A stretch of 64,000 bases of DNA from Streptomyces sp. YIM 130001 (GTDB lineage: Bacteria > Actinomycetota > Actinomycetes > Streptomycetales > Streptomycetaceae). The stretch spans positions 372,001 to 436,000 of the forward strand of contig NZ_KZ984552.1 of NCBI RefSeq assembly GCF_003574445.1. Direction: 5' to 3'. This document shows positions 9,036 through 17,661 of this stretch, in pieces. Numbering within the stretch: the first letter of the stretch is position 1; each line of letters begins with the position of its first letter. The notes under the pieces were generated by a model. That model saw only the letters and a program-made list of their open reading frames with translations. It did not search any database and had not been told where the DNA came from. Both the position numbers and the translations under genes were made by a program.

Positions 9036-10066
9036 GACCGTCCTTCCCGAGGTCGTGCGTGGGCCGAAGCCGGATCCGTGCTCCACGCGCGCGTGGACGC
9101 CGAAACGCCCCTCCTCGCGCGCGTGGCCGACGTCAGCCACCCCGCCGCCGACCGCCCGGCCACACACACCCCGAGGGCGAGGAACCCCACCCGGCGCGAT
9201 AGCCGCACCGCACGCTCCACATCGGCCACGGTCACCTCGCGCCCGCCCGCGTTCAGGACCGGCCGGTGCTCGGTCCGCCCGCCGTACGACAGAGTCCCTC
9301 CGAGCCGTACGCCGAGCGCGCCCGCGAAGGCGGCCTCCACCGGACCGGCGTTGGGGCTGGGGTGACGCCGCGCGTCCGCTCGCCAGGCCCGCACGGCCCC
9401 GCTCGGATCGCCGCCCGCGACGACGGCGAGCGCCGCGGTCAACCGCGAGCCCGGCCGGCCGGCCACGTCGTCGGTACGGGCCGAAGCCCAGCCGTAGCGG
9501 CGGTACTTGGGCGACTTGTGGCCCACCATCGCGTCCAGGGTGTTCACGGCGCGGAAGCCCACCAGGCCCGGGACCGAGGCGACCGAGCCCCACACGAGCG
9601 CGCCGACCACGGCGTCGGAGGTGTTCTCGGCGACCGACTCGACCACCGCACGCGCGATGCCGGGGCCGTCCAGGGCGGCCGGGTCGCGGCCGCACAGATG
9701 AGGCAGACGCTCGCGGGCCACCTCCATGTCCCCGGCCTCCAGGGCGGCGGCGACGGCCCGAGCCTCCCGGCCGAGTGAAGTACCGCCGACGACGGCCCAG
9801 GTGGCGGCTCCGGTCAGCGCGAGAGAGGCACCGGGGGAGTGGCGCACGGCTCGCTGTGCGAGGGCCGCGGCAGCGACCGCGCCACCGGCGCACACTGCGG
9901 TGTGCAGCGCGCCCCAGCCGCGGTGGTCGCGCCACAGGACGCGCTCGACAGCACCCGCCGCACGCCCGAACGCGGCGACCGGATGCATCCGGCGTGGATC
10001 GCCGAACAGCAGGTCGCCGAGCAGGCCCGCGGTGGCGCCGTACGCGAAAATGCGATCGGCACGCAC
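9032..10066 (-). CDS. cobD: Adenosylcobinamide-phosphate synthase (CobD/CbiB)
   Basis: 344-residue integral membrane enzyme that attaches aminopropanol (phosphate) to adenosylcobyric acid. The family opening AGLLGDLLFGDPRRMHPVAAFG is present in slightly divergent form, followed by VVESVAENTSDAVVGAL and FRAVNTLDAMVGHKSPKY. The start is GTG at 10066, inferred from the family N-terminus; no strong Shine-Dalgarno sequence is visible. It is the first gene after the cobalamin riboswitch and is coupled to cobQ by ATGA. The C-terminus carries an Arg-rich extension and one copy of the palindrome CCACGCGCGCGTGG (9083-9096). Confidence 0.92.
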   Translation of the reverse strand: MRADRIFAYGATAGLLGDLLFGDPRRMHPVAAFGRAAGAVERVLWRDHRGWGALHTAVCAGGAVAAAALAQRAVRHSPGASLALTGAATWAVVGGTSLGREARAVAAALEAGDMEVARERLPHLCGRDPAALDGPGIARAVVESVAENTSDAVVGALVWGSVASVPGLVGFRAVNTLDAMVGHKSPKYRRYGWASARTDDVAGRPGSRLTAALAVVAGGDPSGAVRAWRADARRHPSPNAGPVEAAFAGALGVRLGGTLSYGGRTEHRPVLNAGGREVTVADVERAVRLSRRVGFLALGVCVAGRSAAGWLTSATRARRGVSASTRAWSTDPASAHARPREGRS

Positions 10067-10180
10067 GGGGTCAGACCGCCGATACGCCTCGGTGGACCGC
10101 TGGTGCGTGCGGGCGTGGTTCGATGCGCGTACTCGAGGGAGCGGGGGACGGGCAGCCCGGCATCGCGATGTGTCCTCACT

Positions 10181-10196
10181 CAGGGTCCGCGCCCTG
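10181..10196 (-). promoter_or_regulatory. Possible expression-platform hairpin of the cobalamin riboswitch
   Basis: Immediately 3' of the B12 box on the minus strand, CAGGG and CCCTG can form a small stem around GCGCGGA. This is where an expression platform would lie, about 115 nt before cobD. Its effect on termination or translation is inferred only. Confidence 0.35.
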
Positions 10197-10204
10197 GTTC
10201 GACG

Positions 10205-10352
10205 AACACGGCGACGTGAGTCTCCTGGCTCCCGGATCCGCAGCTCCCCCGGCCTTCCAACCCGCCGTTGCGGGCCGTGACTTCCGGTGTGGGGGAGAGC
10301 TCCCCGGTGACAGTGGCGGGACCGCGCCGGATTCGCACCGGCTTCCTCTCCT
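10205..10352 (-). ncRNA. Cobalamin (adenosylcobalamin) riboswitch upstream of cobD
   Basis: Read on the minus strand, the segment has the hallmark conserved blocks in order: GGAAGCCGGTGCGAATCC, then GGTCCCGCCACTGTCA, then AAGTCACGGCCCGC, and finally a B12 box GGAGCCAGGAGACTCACG at about 10210-10233. Spacing and order agree with the class I cobalamin riboswitch. It sits about 140 nt 5' of the cobD GTG, so it should reduce expression of cobD-cobQ-chelatase-cobO-cobB when B12 is abundant. The exact 5' edge (P1) is not certain. Confidence 0.93.
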
Positions 10353-10509
10353 GCCGCCGTATATGGCCCGCGAAGTTCACCACGGGGTTCGAATGCCCGT
10401 CAACTCGTCGTTGACCTGCGGTGGAAGAGTGTGCCGAGCCCCACAGCCGACCGCCCCGCGTCCTGCCCGGAAGGGGCCGGAGGCGGGGCGACACGGCGTG
10501 CGAGTGCGG

Positions 10510-10731
10510 TCAGGCGACGATCAGATAGATGCCGTAGGCCACCGCTGCCGCGCACAGGGCGAAGCAGGCGTAGGCACCGGTGCGCGCGAGGGCTGCGGAG
10601 CCGCCCTGTTCGACTGCCGCCTCCTGCTTGGAGAGACCGGCGATGCCGAGGGTGAAGAGGGTCACGAGGCCGACGGTGGCCACGAGGCTGACGCCGAAGA
10701 CGGAGCCGAGTGCTGCCCAGTCGATGTCCAT
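10510..10731 (-). CDS. Small two-TM membrane protein downstream of pit
   Basis: 73 residues with two hydrophobic segments (about residues 8-30 and 50-72: FGVSLVATVGLVTLFTLGI and YACFALCAAAVAYGIYLIV), joined by a short polar loop. Clear RBS AAGGAAG before the ATG. It follows the phosphate transporter gene by 39 nt on the same strand, so co-transcription and an accessory role in phosphate transport are likely. I recognise no named domain. Confidence 0.8.
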   Translation of the reverse strand: MDIDWAALGSVFGVSLVATVGLVTLFTLGIAGLSKQEAAVEQGGSAALARTGAYACFALCAAAVAYGIYLIVA

Positions 10732-10770
10732 GCTGCTGCTTCCTTATCTAGTCCTGCGGCTCGGCCGCAC

Positions 10771-12033
10771 TCAGACCGTCGCCCTGGCCTGCGCCGCGGG
10801 TTCGGTGACGGCGCCTGCTGAGGCGGGGACCGGCTCGGCCGCCGACTCCTCGGAAGCGGCACCGGCGGGCGGCGGGGTGACTGCGGCCACGGCCGTGGTC
10901 ACCACACCGGCGGGCTCCTCCTCGGTCGCCGGCTCCGGCTCGTTGACGTTGTGCTGGTCGACGACCTGGCGGCGGGAGATGAACCAGATGGCGGCACAGG
11001 AGCCGATCAGGAACGCGGCCACCACCGCGATGCCCCAGTCGCCCTGCCGGGCCACGAACTCGGCGCCCGCGGCGACCAGTCCGGCGGCCGGCAGGGTCAG
11101 ACCCCAGGCCACGAACATCCGGCTCGCGGTCGACCAGCGGACCACGCCGCCCTTGCGGCCGAGCCCCGCCCCCATCACGGCACCCGAGCAGGAGTGCGTG
11201 GTGGACAGCGAGAAGCCGAGGTTCGACGAGGAGAGGATGACCGCGGCGGCGCTGGTCTGGGCGGCGAAGCCCTGCTGCGGCTGCAGGTCGGTGAGGCCCT
11301 TGCCCATGGTGCGGATGATGCGCCAGCCGCCGAGGTAGGTGCCGAGCGCGATGGCGAGACCCGCGGAGACGATCACCCAGACCGGCGGGTTCGACCCGGG
11401 CGCGAGCGCGCCTCCGGCGACCAGGGCCAGGGTGATGATGCCCATCGTCTTCTGCGCGTCGTTGGTGCCGTGGGCGAGCGAGACCAGTCCGGCGGACGCG
11501 ATCTGACCGGTGCGGTAGCCCTTCTCGGAGGACTTCCGGCCGACGTTCTTGCCGAGCTTGTAGGTGAGCCGGGCGGCGAGGAACGCCGCGAAACCGGCCA
11601 CCAGCGGGGCGGCCAGGGCGGGGATCAGGACCTTGGTGACGACGACTCCGCCGTTGACACCACTGACGCCGATCGACGCGATGGTGGCGCCGATCAGACC
11701 GCCCATCAGCGCGTGCGAGGAGGAGGAGGGGAGACCGACCAGCCAGGTCAGCAGATTCCACAGGATCGCGCCCACCAGGGCGGCGAAGATGACTTCGGGT
11801 CGGATTCCGTCCTCTTGGACCAGGCCGCTGGAGATCGTCTTGGCGACCTCCACGGAGAGGAAGGCACCGACCAGGTTCAGCACGGCGGACATGGCCACCG
11901 CGGCCTTGGGCTTCATTGCGCCGGTCGAGATGGTGGTCGCCATCGCGTTGGCGGTGTCGTGGAAACCGTTCGTGAAATCGAACACGAGAGCCGTCACGAT
12001 CACGATCGCGAGCAGCAGCGTGATGTGTTCCAT
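10771..12033 (-). CDS. pit: Low-affinity inorganic phosphate transporter (PitH2-like)
   Basis: 420-residue PiT family transporter, expected to carry metal-phosphate with protons. The duplicated family signature is present: FDFTNGFHDTANAMATTIS near residue 20 and SLAHGTNDAQKTMGIIT in the second half. About ten hydrophobic segments are visible. The C-terminal 60 residues are Pro/Ala/Glu-rich and probably cytoplasmic. A PHO box 48-69 nt upstream suggests control by PhoP. The cob-pit neighbourhood agrees with what I recall for pitH2 in S. coelicolor. Confidence 0.92.
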   Translation of the reverse strand: MEHITLLLAIVIVTALVFDFTNGFHDTANAMATTISTGAMKPKAAVAMSAVLNLVGAFLSVEVAKTISSGLVQEDGIRPEVIFAALVGAILWNLLTWLVGLPSSSSHALMGGLIGATIASIGVSGVNGGVVVTKVLIPALAAPLVAGFAAFLAARLTYKLGKNVGRKSSEKGYRTGQIASAGLVSLAHGTNDAQKTMGIITLALVAGGALAPGSNPPVWVIVSAGLAIALGTYLGGWRIIRTMGKGLTDLQPQQGFAAQTSAAAVILSSSNLGFSLSTTHSCSGAVMGAGLGRKGGVVRWSTASRMFVAWGLTLPAAGLVAAGAEFVARQGDWGIAVVAAFLIGSCAAIWFISRRQVVDQHNVNEPEPATEEEPAGVVTTAVAAVTPPPAGAASEESAAEPVPASAGAVTEPAAQARATV

Positions 12034-12080
12034 TTACCCAGGCAATCGTTCGGCGTCAGTGGCTCGGCGAACGTAGGTAA

Positions 12081-12102
12081 CCAGGGTGAACGGAAGATGA
12101 AC
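12081..12102 (-). promoter_or_regulatory. PHO box (two PhoP direct-repeat units) upstream of pit
   Basis: On the minus strand, GTTCATCTTCC is followed directly by GTTCACCCTGG: two 11-nt units that match the Streptomyces PhoP direct-repeat consensus (GTTCACC core), with a weaker third unit TTACCTACG after them. The position, 48-69 nt before the pit start, suits PhoP control. Motif and spacing are seen directly; regulation is inferred. Confidence 0.78.
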
Positions 12103-12324
12103 TGGGTCGGGCGCTGTGGTGTCCCAATATGAGGCGCCTCCACTCCGCTTCCGTTCCGGCTCCGTTCCCGGTGCTCACGCGTCGGGAACGGCGGGCTTCA
12201 AAGGGTCTCGGACGAACCGAGTGGGCCGCACATCGAGCCGCCGAAGAGATTCTGATCACCCGCTGCCAGCGCCGGGTGGAACGGCCGCGTCCCGCTCGCG
12301 CCGGCGGGCTGACAGGATCGGCGC

Positions 12325-13020
12325 ATGGGTGACATCGGCGAGTGGCAGGCGGACCGAGGGAAATCCCCCGCCCCGGGGGACGGGACGATCGTGCGGGCCT
12401 GGGACGAACTGGTCGCGACCGCCCGCCGAACGGCCGCCGAGGGCCTCGTCGTCGGCACCTCGGGGAACGTCTCGGTCCGGGTGGGCGACACCGTCCTGGT
12501 CACCCCGAGCGGAGTGCCCTACGACCGCCTCCGCCGCGAGGACGCCCTCGGGATCGACCTCGACGGCCGCCGAGTGCTCGGCAGCCTCGAACCCACCAGC
12601 GAGGTGCCGCTGCACCTGGCGATCTACCGCCACACCGACGCCGGAGCGGTCGTCCACACACACGCGGTGCACGCCACCGCGGTATCGACCCTCGTCCCCG
12701 AACTCCCCGGCATCCACTACATGGCCGCCGCCCTCGGCGGACCCGTTCGCGTCGCCCCGTACGCCCTCTACGGCAGCGCGGAGCTCGCCGACGGCATGCT
12801 CCGCGCCCTGCACGAGCGGACCGGCTGTCTGCTGCAGAACCACGGAGCGGTCACCTACGGCGACACCCTGGACCAGGCCTACGACCGCACCGCCCAACTC
12901 GAGTGGCTCTGCCGCCTCTGGCTCACCGCCACCTCGGCCCCCGGCCGCACCCCGACCCTCCTCTCACCCTCCCAGCTGCACGACGCCGGGCAGAAGCTGC
13001 GCGGCTACGGGCAACGCTGA
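12325..13020 (+). CDS. Class II aldolase/adducin family protein
   Basis: 231 residues. The family motifs are GTSGNVSVRVGD, TPSGVPYD, the zinc-binding HTHAVHA and NHGAVTYG, as in L-fuculose-1-phosphate aldolase and related sugar-phosphate aldolases or epimerases. The exact substrate cannot be told from sequence. I use the ATG at 12325. It is divergent from pit across 291 bp that hold the PHO box, and a hydrolase gene follows on the same strand. Confidence 0.85.
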   Translation: MGDIGEWQADRGKSPAPGDGTIVRAWDELVATARRTAAEGLVVGTSGNVSVRVGDTVLVTPSGVPYDRLRREDALGIDLDGRRVLGSLEPTSEVPLHLAIYRHTDAGAVVHTHAVHATAVSTLVPELPGIHYMAAALGGPVRVAPYALYGSAELADGMLRALHERTGCLLQNHGAVTYGDTLDQAYDRTAQLEWLCRLWLTATSAPGRTPTLLSPSQLHDAGQKLRGYGQR

Positions 13021-13131
13021 CCGCGCAGAGCGCTCCGGCCGTACGAAGCGGCCGGGCCCCGGAGGCCTCACCGGACAGAAGCCGGCCCCCGCCCACTGGC
13101 CGCCCGGCCCCCGCACGACGACACTGGAGCG

Positions 13132-14259
13132 GTGCGCCCCGCAACAGCAACGGCCGCGGCCGTCACCGCAGTCCTCGGAGCCGGCGCGGCCTTGCTCGCC
13201 GCCGGCCGCTTCGCCGGCGATGCCGCGCTGCGCAACCCCTCCGGCCGACCACTGCCCACCGAACCACGGCTCACCGTGCACGCCACCGCCGCCGGCCAGG
13301 TCACCCTCACCCGGTCCCTCGCCTCACTGCGCCCCGGCACCTACGGACTGAGCGGGGAGGACAGCCACGCGGTGACCGGTCCCGTCGTCGAGGCCGCCGC
13401 TCACACCGCGGACACGGTGGTGCGGCGGCTCGAGCGTGTCACCCGGGGCACGCTGCTGCCCGGAGCGAAGGTGCGCCTCACCCCGCAGGTGCACGTCGGC
13501 GACCCCCTCACGGCCCTCGGGCTGGAGTACGCCGAAGTGGAGATCCCGGGCGAACTCGGCACCCTGCCCGCCTGGTTCGTGCCCGGTGCCCGCGACACCT
13601 GGGTGATCACCCTGCACGGGCTCGGTACCACCCGCGAGCACCCGATGGTCGTCCTCGACTTCCTGCACGGTCAGCGGTTCCCGGTGCTCGACCTCGCCTA
13701 CCGGGGCGATCCAGGAGCCCCGAAGTCGCCGGACGGCCTCGGCCATCTCGGCGAATCGGAATGGCGCGACGTCGACGCGGCCATCCGCTACGCGATCGGC
13801 CACGGCGCCGAGCGCGTGGTCCTGCACGGCTGGTCGACCGGAGCCACGATGGCCCTGCGCGCGGCCGCCCACTCCGGACTGCGCGGCCGCATCAGCGGAC
13901 TCGTCCTCGACTCACCGGTCCTCGACTGGGAGGCGACCCTGCGGGCCCTGGCCTCCGGCCGGCGTACTCCAGGGGCTCTGCTGCCGCTCGCCGTCCGCGC
14001 GGCCCAGGGCAGCACCGGGGTGCACAGCGACGGACTGGCCGAGGCGCTCGACCCGGCGGCGCTGCGCGTACCGACCCTGATCTTCCACGGCCCCGGCGAC
14101 AGCCTCGCCCCGTACGGCCTCTCGGTCGAACTGGCCGCCCGGCGGCCCGATCTGGTCTCGCTGCACGAGGTCACCGACGCCCCGCACGGCGCGATGTGGA
14201 ACGCCGGCCCGGCACAGTACGAAGAGACCTTGCGCCGCTTCCTCACACCCCTGATGTAG
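13132..14259 (+). CDS. Alpha/beta hydrolase, membrane-anchored or exported
   Basis: 375 residues starting with GTG. A hydrophobic N-terminal stretch (TAAAVTAVLGAGAALLAAG) could be a signal or anchor. The hydrolase fold follows from about residue 160: ITLHGLG, the nucleophile elbow HGWSTGAT, the acid region FHGPGD and the catalytic histidine in DAPHGAMW. It is probably an esterase or peptidase-like hydrolase; the substrate is unknown. It lies 111 nt behind the aldolase gene. Confidence 0.82.
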   Translation: MRPATATAAAVTAVLGAGAALLAAGRFAGDAALRNPSGRPLPTEPRLTVHATAAGQVTLTRSLASLRPGTYGLSGEDSHAVTGPVVEAAAHTADTVVRRLERVTRGTLLPGAKVRLTPQVHVGDPLTALGLEYAEVEIPGELGTLPAWFVPGARDTWVITLHGLGTTREHPMVVLDFLHGQRFPVLDLAYRGDPGAPKSPDGLGHLGESEWRDVDAAIRYAIGHGAERVVLHGWSTGATMALRAAAHSGLRGRISGLVLDSPVLDWEATLRALASGRRTPGALLPLAVRAAQGSTGVHSDGLAEALDPAALRVPTLIFHGPGDSLAPYGLSVELAARRPDLVSLHEVTDAPHGAMWNAGPAQYEETLRRFLTPLM

Positions 14260-14439
14260 CCCCTGGCGCGGACGCGCGGCCCCGCCCGGTCGCGTGGGCG
14301 GCGCTCGGCCGGACCGCGACGTCACGGGCCCCGTTCCGGCCGGTCGGGGCGCGTCTGTGCGCCACCCGAGCTGCCGAGCGGAAAGCGCAAGGTTCGATTC
14401 CGTTTGGGCTTTCGACCCGTGACCGGGAAGACTGCCCCC

Positions 14440-15864
14440 GTGACGTCCCGTAACCCGCGCGACTCCAGGCTCCGACTGGTCCGCCCACGACCCCTCGCCG
14501 ATGCCTCACGGGCGGTGCCGGTGCCCCGCACCCGCCGCCCCGCTCCCCGCCCTCCCGAGGGCACCCCCGTCCAGACCGTGCTCGCGCGTATGGCACGCGA
14601 GGGGCTCGCGGGAGCGGCCAGGATCGCCCGCTGGGCCGATACGACGCGCAGCCACCGGACGAGGCCGCGCGCAGCGGACACCACCGCACCCCCGCCGCCC
14701 ACACCGGGCGGCGCGCTCTCCGACGCGACCTGTGAACGGGCCGCGGCCGAGCTCGACCTGACGGAGAAGCAGATCAGGGCCGACTGGGACACCGCCCGCC
14801 TGGCCGGTCTGGTCGAGGTGCACGGCAGCACCGCGCGCCCCGGCTGGCGACTGCGCGCCTGGGACCGGGACGACTCGGCAGTACTGCGCGGCTGGGTGGC
14901 CCTCTTCGACGCCTGGTCCCTGGTCCACCCGGCGCCCGAGGAGCAGCCCGCCGCCGCGGTGGGGGAGGTCATCGAGGCGATGCCCCAGGTGCTCTCCCTG
15001 CTGCAGCTCTCGGACGGGCCCGTCGCCATGCCGCAGCTGCTCGATCTGCTCGAGCAGCGGGTCTTCGAACTGCGCACGGAGCGCTGCGAGATCCCCTTCG
15101 GCCCGCACCCCGAGCAGTCGGTGGCCGAGGAGCCCGAGGCCTCGCTGCTCGCCCCGCTCCTCGACTGGGCCCTGTACAGCCTCGCCTCCGTCGGCGCCCT
15201 CACCCTCGGCGAGGGCCAGGCCACCCTCACTCCGCTCGGCAGCTGGGCGGTGTGGGTCAAGCTCGAGCAGATCATCGTCGCCGCCCAGAGCCCCGCCGGG
15301 AACATCGAACAGTCCGCGGAGGAGATGCTCCGCGGCTGCGCACGCCTCGGCCCGGGCTCGGCCCGCGCCGAATACCGTGCCTGGCTGGCCGCCCGCCCCG
15401 TCGGCAGCGCCGTCACCGAACTCCTCGACGCGGCGCGCGGCGACGACGCCCTGCTGCGCGGGCTCGCCTTCGAGGCACTGCGTGTGGTCGGCGCACCGGC
15501 GGAGCCCGAAGTACGCGCGGCCGCCGACCGGACCTCACTGCGTCCGTACGCCCTGCTCTGGCTCGCCGAGTACGAGGGCGCCGACCCCGAGGACGTGCAC
15601 GCGGTGCTGAGCCGTGCGGAGTCGACCTGGCTCTGGGTCGACACGGCGGCGGCCGTCGCCGACCACGGCGAGGCCCAACTCCTGGTCCGTCACCTGGAGT
15701 CCGCGCCCCAGGGCACGGTGCCGGCCCTGCTGCAGGAGGTACGCCGGGTGGGGCACCCGCGCACTGTCCAGGTCCTGGTCGCGCTCGCCGCGGCCCATCC
15801 CGACCCGGCACTGTCCAAGGCCGTGCGGCGTGCCGCCTTCCAGGTCCACACCGGCGGCGCCTGA
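14440..15864 (+). CDS. Conserved hypothetical protein, helical/HEAT-like
   Basis: About 474 residues from the GTG at 14440, which has GGGAAG 9 nt upstream. An in-frame TTG at 14404 and a GTG at 14419 are alternatives. The first 80 residues are basic and Pro-rich; the rest is Ala/Leu/Glu-rich and helical. Near the C-terminus short helical units recur (DDALLRGLAFEALRVVGAP, HPRTVQVLVALAAAHPDPAL), reminiscent of HEAT/ARM repeats. There is no catalytic motif, signal peptide or TM segment. I do not recognise the family and give no function. Confidence 0.75.
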   Translation: MTSRNPRDSRLRLVRPRPLADASRAVPVPRTRRPAPRPPEGTPVQTVLARMAREGLAGAARIARWADTTRSHRTRPRAADTTAPPPPTPGGALSDATCERAAAELDLTEKQIRADWDTARLAGLVEVHGSTARPGWRLRAWDRDDSAVLRGWVALFDAWSLVHPAPEEQPAAAVGEVIEAMPQVLSLLQLSDGPVAMPQLLDLLEQRVFELRTERCEIPFGPHPEQSVAEEPEASLLAPLLDWALYSLASVGALTLGEGQATLTPLGSWAVWVKLEQIIVAAQSPAGNIEQSAEEMLRGCARLGPGSARAEYRAWLAARPVGSAVTELLDAARGDDALLRGLAFEALRVVGAPAEPEVRAAADRTSLRPYALLWLAEYEGADPEDVHAVLSRAESTWLWVDTAAAVADHGEAQLLVRHLESAPQGTVPALLQEVRRVGHPRTVQVLVALAAAHPDPALSKAVRRAAFQVHTGGA

Positions 15865-15902
15865 ACCTCTTCCGCGGGCCGGCGGCCCGGCGGAGACGTC
15901 GT

Positions 15903-16304
15903 CTACCCCTCGACCTGGGGTGCGTACGTGCCGAAGCTCCAGATGTTCCCCTCGAGGTCGCGGGTCATGTAGTCCCGTGAGCCGTAGTCCTGGTCGGTCG
16001 GCGGCATCAGGATCTCCACGCCCGACTCCGCCGCCCGCTTGTGGTGCGCGTCGACGTCGTCCACCCGGATGTAGACACTGCTGGGCCCCGCGTCCGCCGA
16101 CGCTTCGTCGAACGCACCGCCGTGGCCCTTGCTGCCGAGCATCACCATGCCGTTCCCATAGGTGAGCTCGGCGTGCGCGACCTGGCCTTCGTCGTTCTCG
16201 TAGACCGCGGCTCGGGTGAGTCCGAAAGCCTCGGTGAGCTGCTGGATCGCCGCCTTGGCGTCCGTGTAGAGAAGGGTCGGGACAATGCTCGGAGACTGCG
16301 GCAT
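15903..16304 (-). CDS. VOC (glyoxalase/bleomycin-resistance fold) family protein
   Basis: 133 residues, one VOC module pair: a PTLLYTDAKAAIQQLTEAFG opening and SVYIRVDDVDAHHKRAAESG in the second half, ending RDLEGNIWSFGTYAP. This is the PhnB/YycE-like pattern in which metal ligands are partly retained. The ATG at 16304 is chosen because GGGAGGA lies 9 nt upstream; the upstream ATG at 16313 would abut that site. It converges on the hypothetical gene with a 38-bp gap. Confidence 0.82.
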   Translation of the reverse strand: MPQSPSIVPTLLYTDAKAAIQQLTEAFGLTRAAVYENDEGQVAHAELTYGNGMVMLGSKGHGGAFDEASADAGPSSVYIRVDDVDAHHKRAAESGVEILMPPTDQDYGSRDYMTRDLEGNIWSFGTYAPQVEG

Positions 16305-16434
16305 GCTGATCATTCCTCCCTTGGTCGAATGCCGGAAAGTGGCCTGGGTCACAAGTCTGGCACCGGGGTCTGACAACGCGCAGTGCCACTGACCGGAGCC
16401 CGCGGACACACTCCCCGCGCGGTGCGGGGGACGC

Positions 16435-17325
16435 TCACCGGAACGTGTCGCACCGCGCCACGTCCCCGGTGCTGAACCCCTCGTAGAACCACTGCTGGCG
16501 CTGTTTCGCGGACCCGTGCGTCCAGGACTCCGGGTTGACCCGCCCCTGGAAACGCTCCTGGATGCGGTCGTCGCCGACCGCGGCCGCCGCGTCCAGGCCG
16601 TCCTTGATGTCCTGGTCGGTCAGTTCGGTGATCAGCGGCCGGCCCGTGGTCTCCGAAGGCGTGGTCGTCGCGTGCTTCGCCCATACCCCGGCGTAGCAGT
16701 CCGCCTGCAGTTCCACCCGGACCGCGTTGCTGTTCTGCCCGGTCCGGCCGTCCTGCGAGCGCTTCAGCGTGCCCTCGAGGTTCTGGATGTGGTGTCCGTA
16801 CTCGTGCGCCACCACGTACGCCCCTGCGAAGGGACCGCCGCTGGATCCGTAGGTGCTGCGGAGTTCGTCGAAGAAGCCGAGGTCCAGATAGACCTTGCGG
16901 TCGCCCGGGCAGTAGAACGGGCCGACCGAGGAGGTCGCCGCTCCGCAGGCCGTGCTCACCCGGTTGGTGAAGAACACCGTCGGCGCGGGCGAGTAGCCGG
17001 AGCGCTGCCGCGGGAAGGCCCGGCTCCAGTAGTCCTGGACGCTGTTCACCACGGCCACCGTGCGGCAGTCGGCGCGGGCGTTGGCGTCCTGCCCGGTCCG
17101 GCAGTCCTCCTGGATCTGGGCCGCGCTGGAGGCCGTGGTGCCGGGCTCCTCGTTCCCGGAACTCAGGCCCAGATTGTCCGGCCCCACGCCGAGGAAGAGC
17201 CCGAGCAGCAGCACCACGATGCCGGCGAGCCCGCCGCCGACCGCCTTCCCGCCGGGCATCCGCCCACCGCCGCGGGCATCCTGAACCTCCCCCGTGTCCA
17301 GACGGGCATCGTCGTCGAACTGCAC
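16435..17325 (-). CDS. Neutral zinc metallopeptidase (YpfJ/KPN_02809 family)
   Basis: About 296 residues from the GTG at 17325 (VQFDDDARLDT). There is an N-terminal TM segment (GIVVLLLGLFLGVG), then the extracytoplasmic protease domain with the HExxH motif in AHEYGHHIQNLEG and the third-ligand region RVELQADCYAGVW. Four cysteines lie in the exported part. An upstream ATG at 17394 (MKWPIRGG) recalls the MRW start of E. coli YpfJ and cannot be excluded. The gene is divergent from the ABC-F gene and its upstream ORF. Confidence 0.85.
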   Translation of the reverse strand: MQFDDDARLDTGEVQDARGGGRMPGGKAVGGGLAGIVVLLLGLFLGVGPDNLGLSSGNEEPGTTASSAAQIQEDCRTGQDANARADCRTVAVVNSVQDYWSRAFPRQRSGYSPAPTVFFTNRVSTACGAATSSVGPFYCPGDRKVYLDLGFFDELRSTYGSSGGPFAGAYVVAHEYGHHIQNLEGTLKRSQDGRTGQNSNAVRVELQADCYAGVWAKHATTTPSETTGRPLITELTDQDIKDGLDAAAAVGDDRIQERFQGRVNPESWTHGSAKQRQQWFYEGFSTGDVARCDTFR

Positions 17326-17521
17326 GGGTGCACCACCCTCTGCTCCGTCCCGGAGCGGCGATGGGCCGCTCCCGCCGCGTATCGGCCATTTCATACTGGT
17401 CCGTCCGCAGCGCGTCGGGGCGTGTGGCGCGTCCGAACGAGGGATCCGCCCCGGTCCCGGGCTCGGTCCGAACGGGGTCCCCGCGCGCGGGCCGGCGGGA
17501 AAAGCGGTTGCACGCCCCCGG

Positions 17522-17527
17522 TAGAGT
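17522..17527 (+). promoter_or_regulatory. Candidate -10 element placing the ABC-F upstream ORF at +1
   Basis: TAGAGT fits the actinobacterial TANNNT -10 pattern. A start 7 nt downstream of it falls on the ATG of the MAILLVH mini-ORF, which would then be leaderless. No good -35 is present at 17-18 nt. TTGACG at 17527-17532 is an alternative -35 for a later start. Confidence 0.4.
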
Positions 17528-17533
17528 TGACGC

Positions 17534-17557
17534 ATGGCCATTCTCCTCGTGCATTAG
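17534..17557 (+). CDS. Upstream mini-ORF MAILLVH, candidate leader peptide of the ABC-F gene
   Basis: ATG GCC ATT CTC CTC GTG CAT TAG encodes a 7-residue peptide ending 104 nt before the ABC-F start. There is no ribosome binding site, and a -10-like TAGAGT lies just upstream, so a leaderless start is plausible. Short leader peptides commonly control ABC-F resistance genes by ribosome stalling. That this one is translated and acts so is inference; no clear terminator/antiterminator pair is visible between it and the gene. Confidence 0.4.
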   Translation: MAILLVH

Positions 17558-17661
17558 CGGCGCCGACCGCTCGTGCCGCGCGGGCCGCCCTCCGGCGAGC
17601 CCCGGCACCGACCACCGTCAGTCCGCCGCCCTCTTCTTCTGCCCCGGAGTCTGGAACCCCC

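Noticed and set aside
9036..9935. 300-residue N-terminal extension of CobQ
   Set aside because: It runs inside cobD in another frame and has no homology pattern. The ATG at 9035 overlaps the cobD stop as expected for coupled genes.
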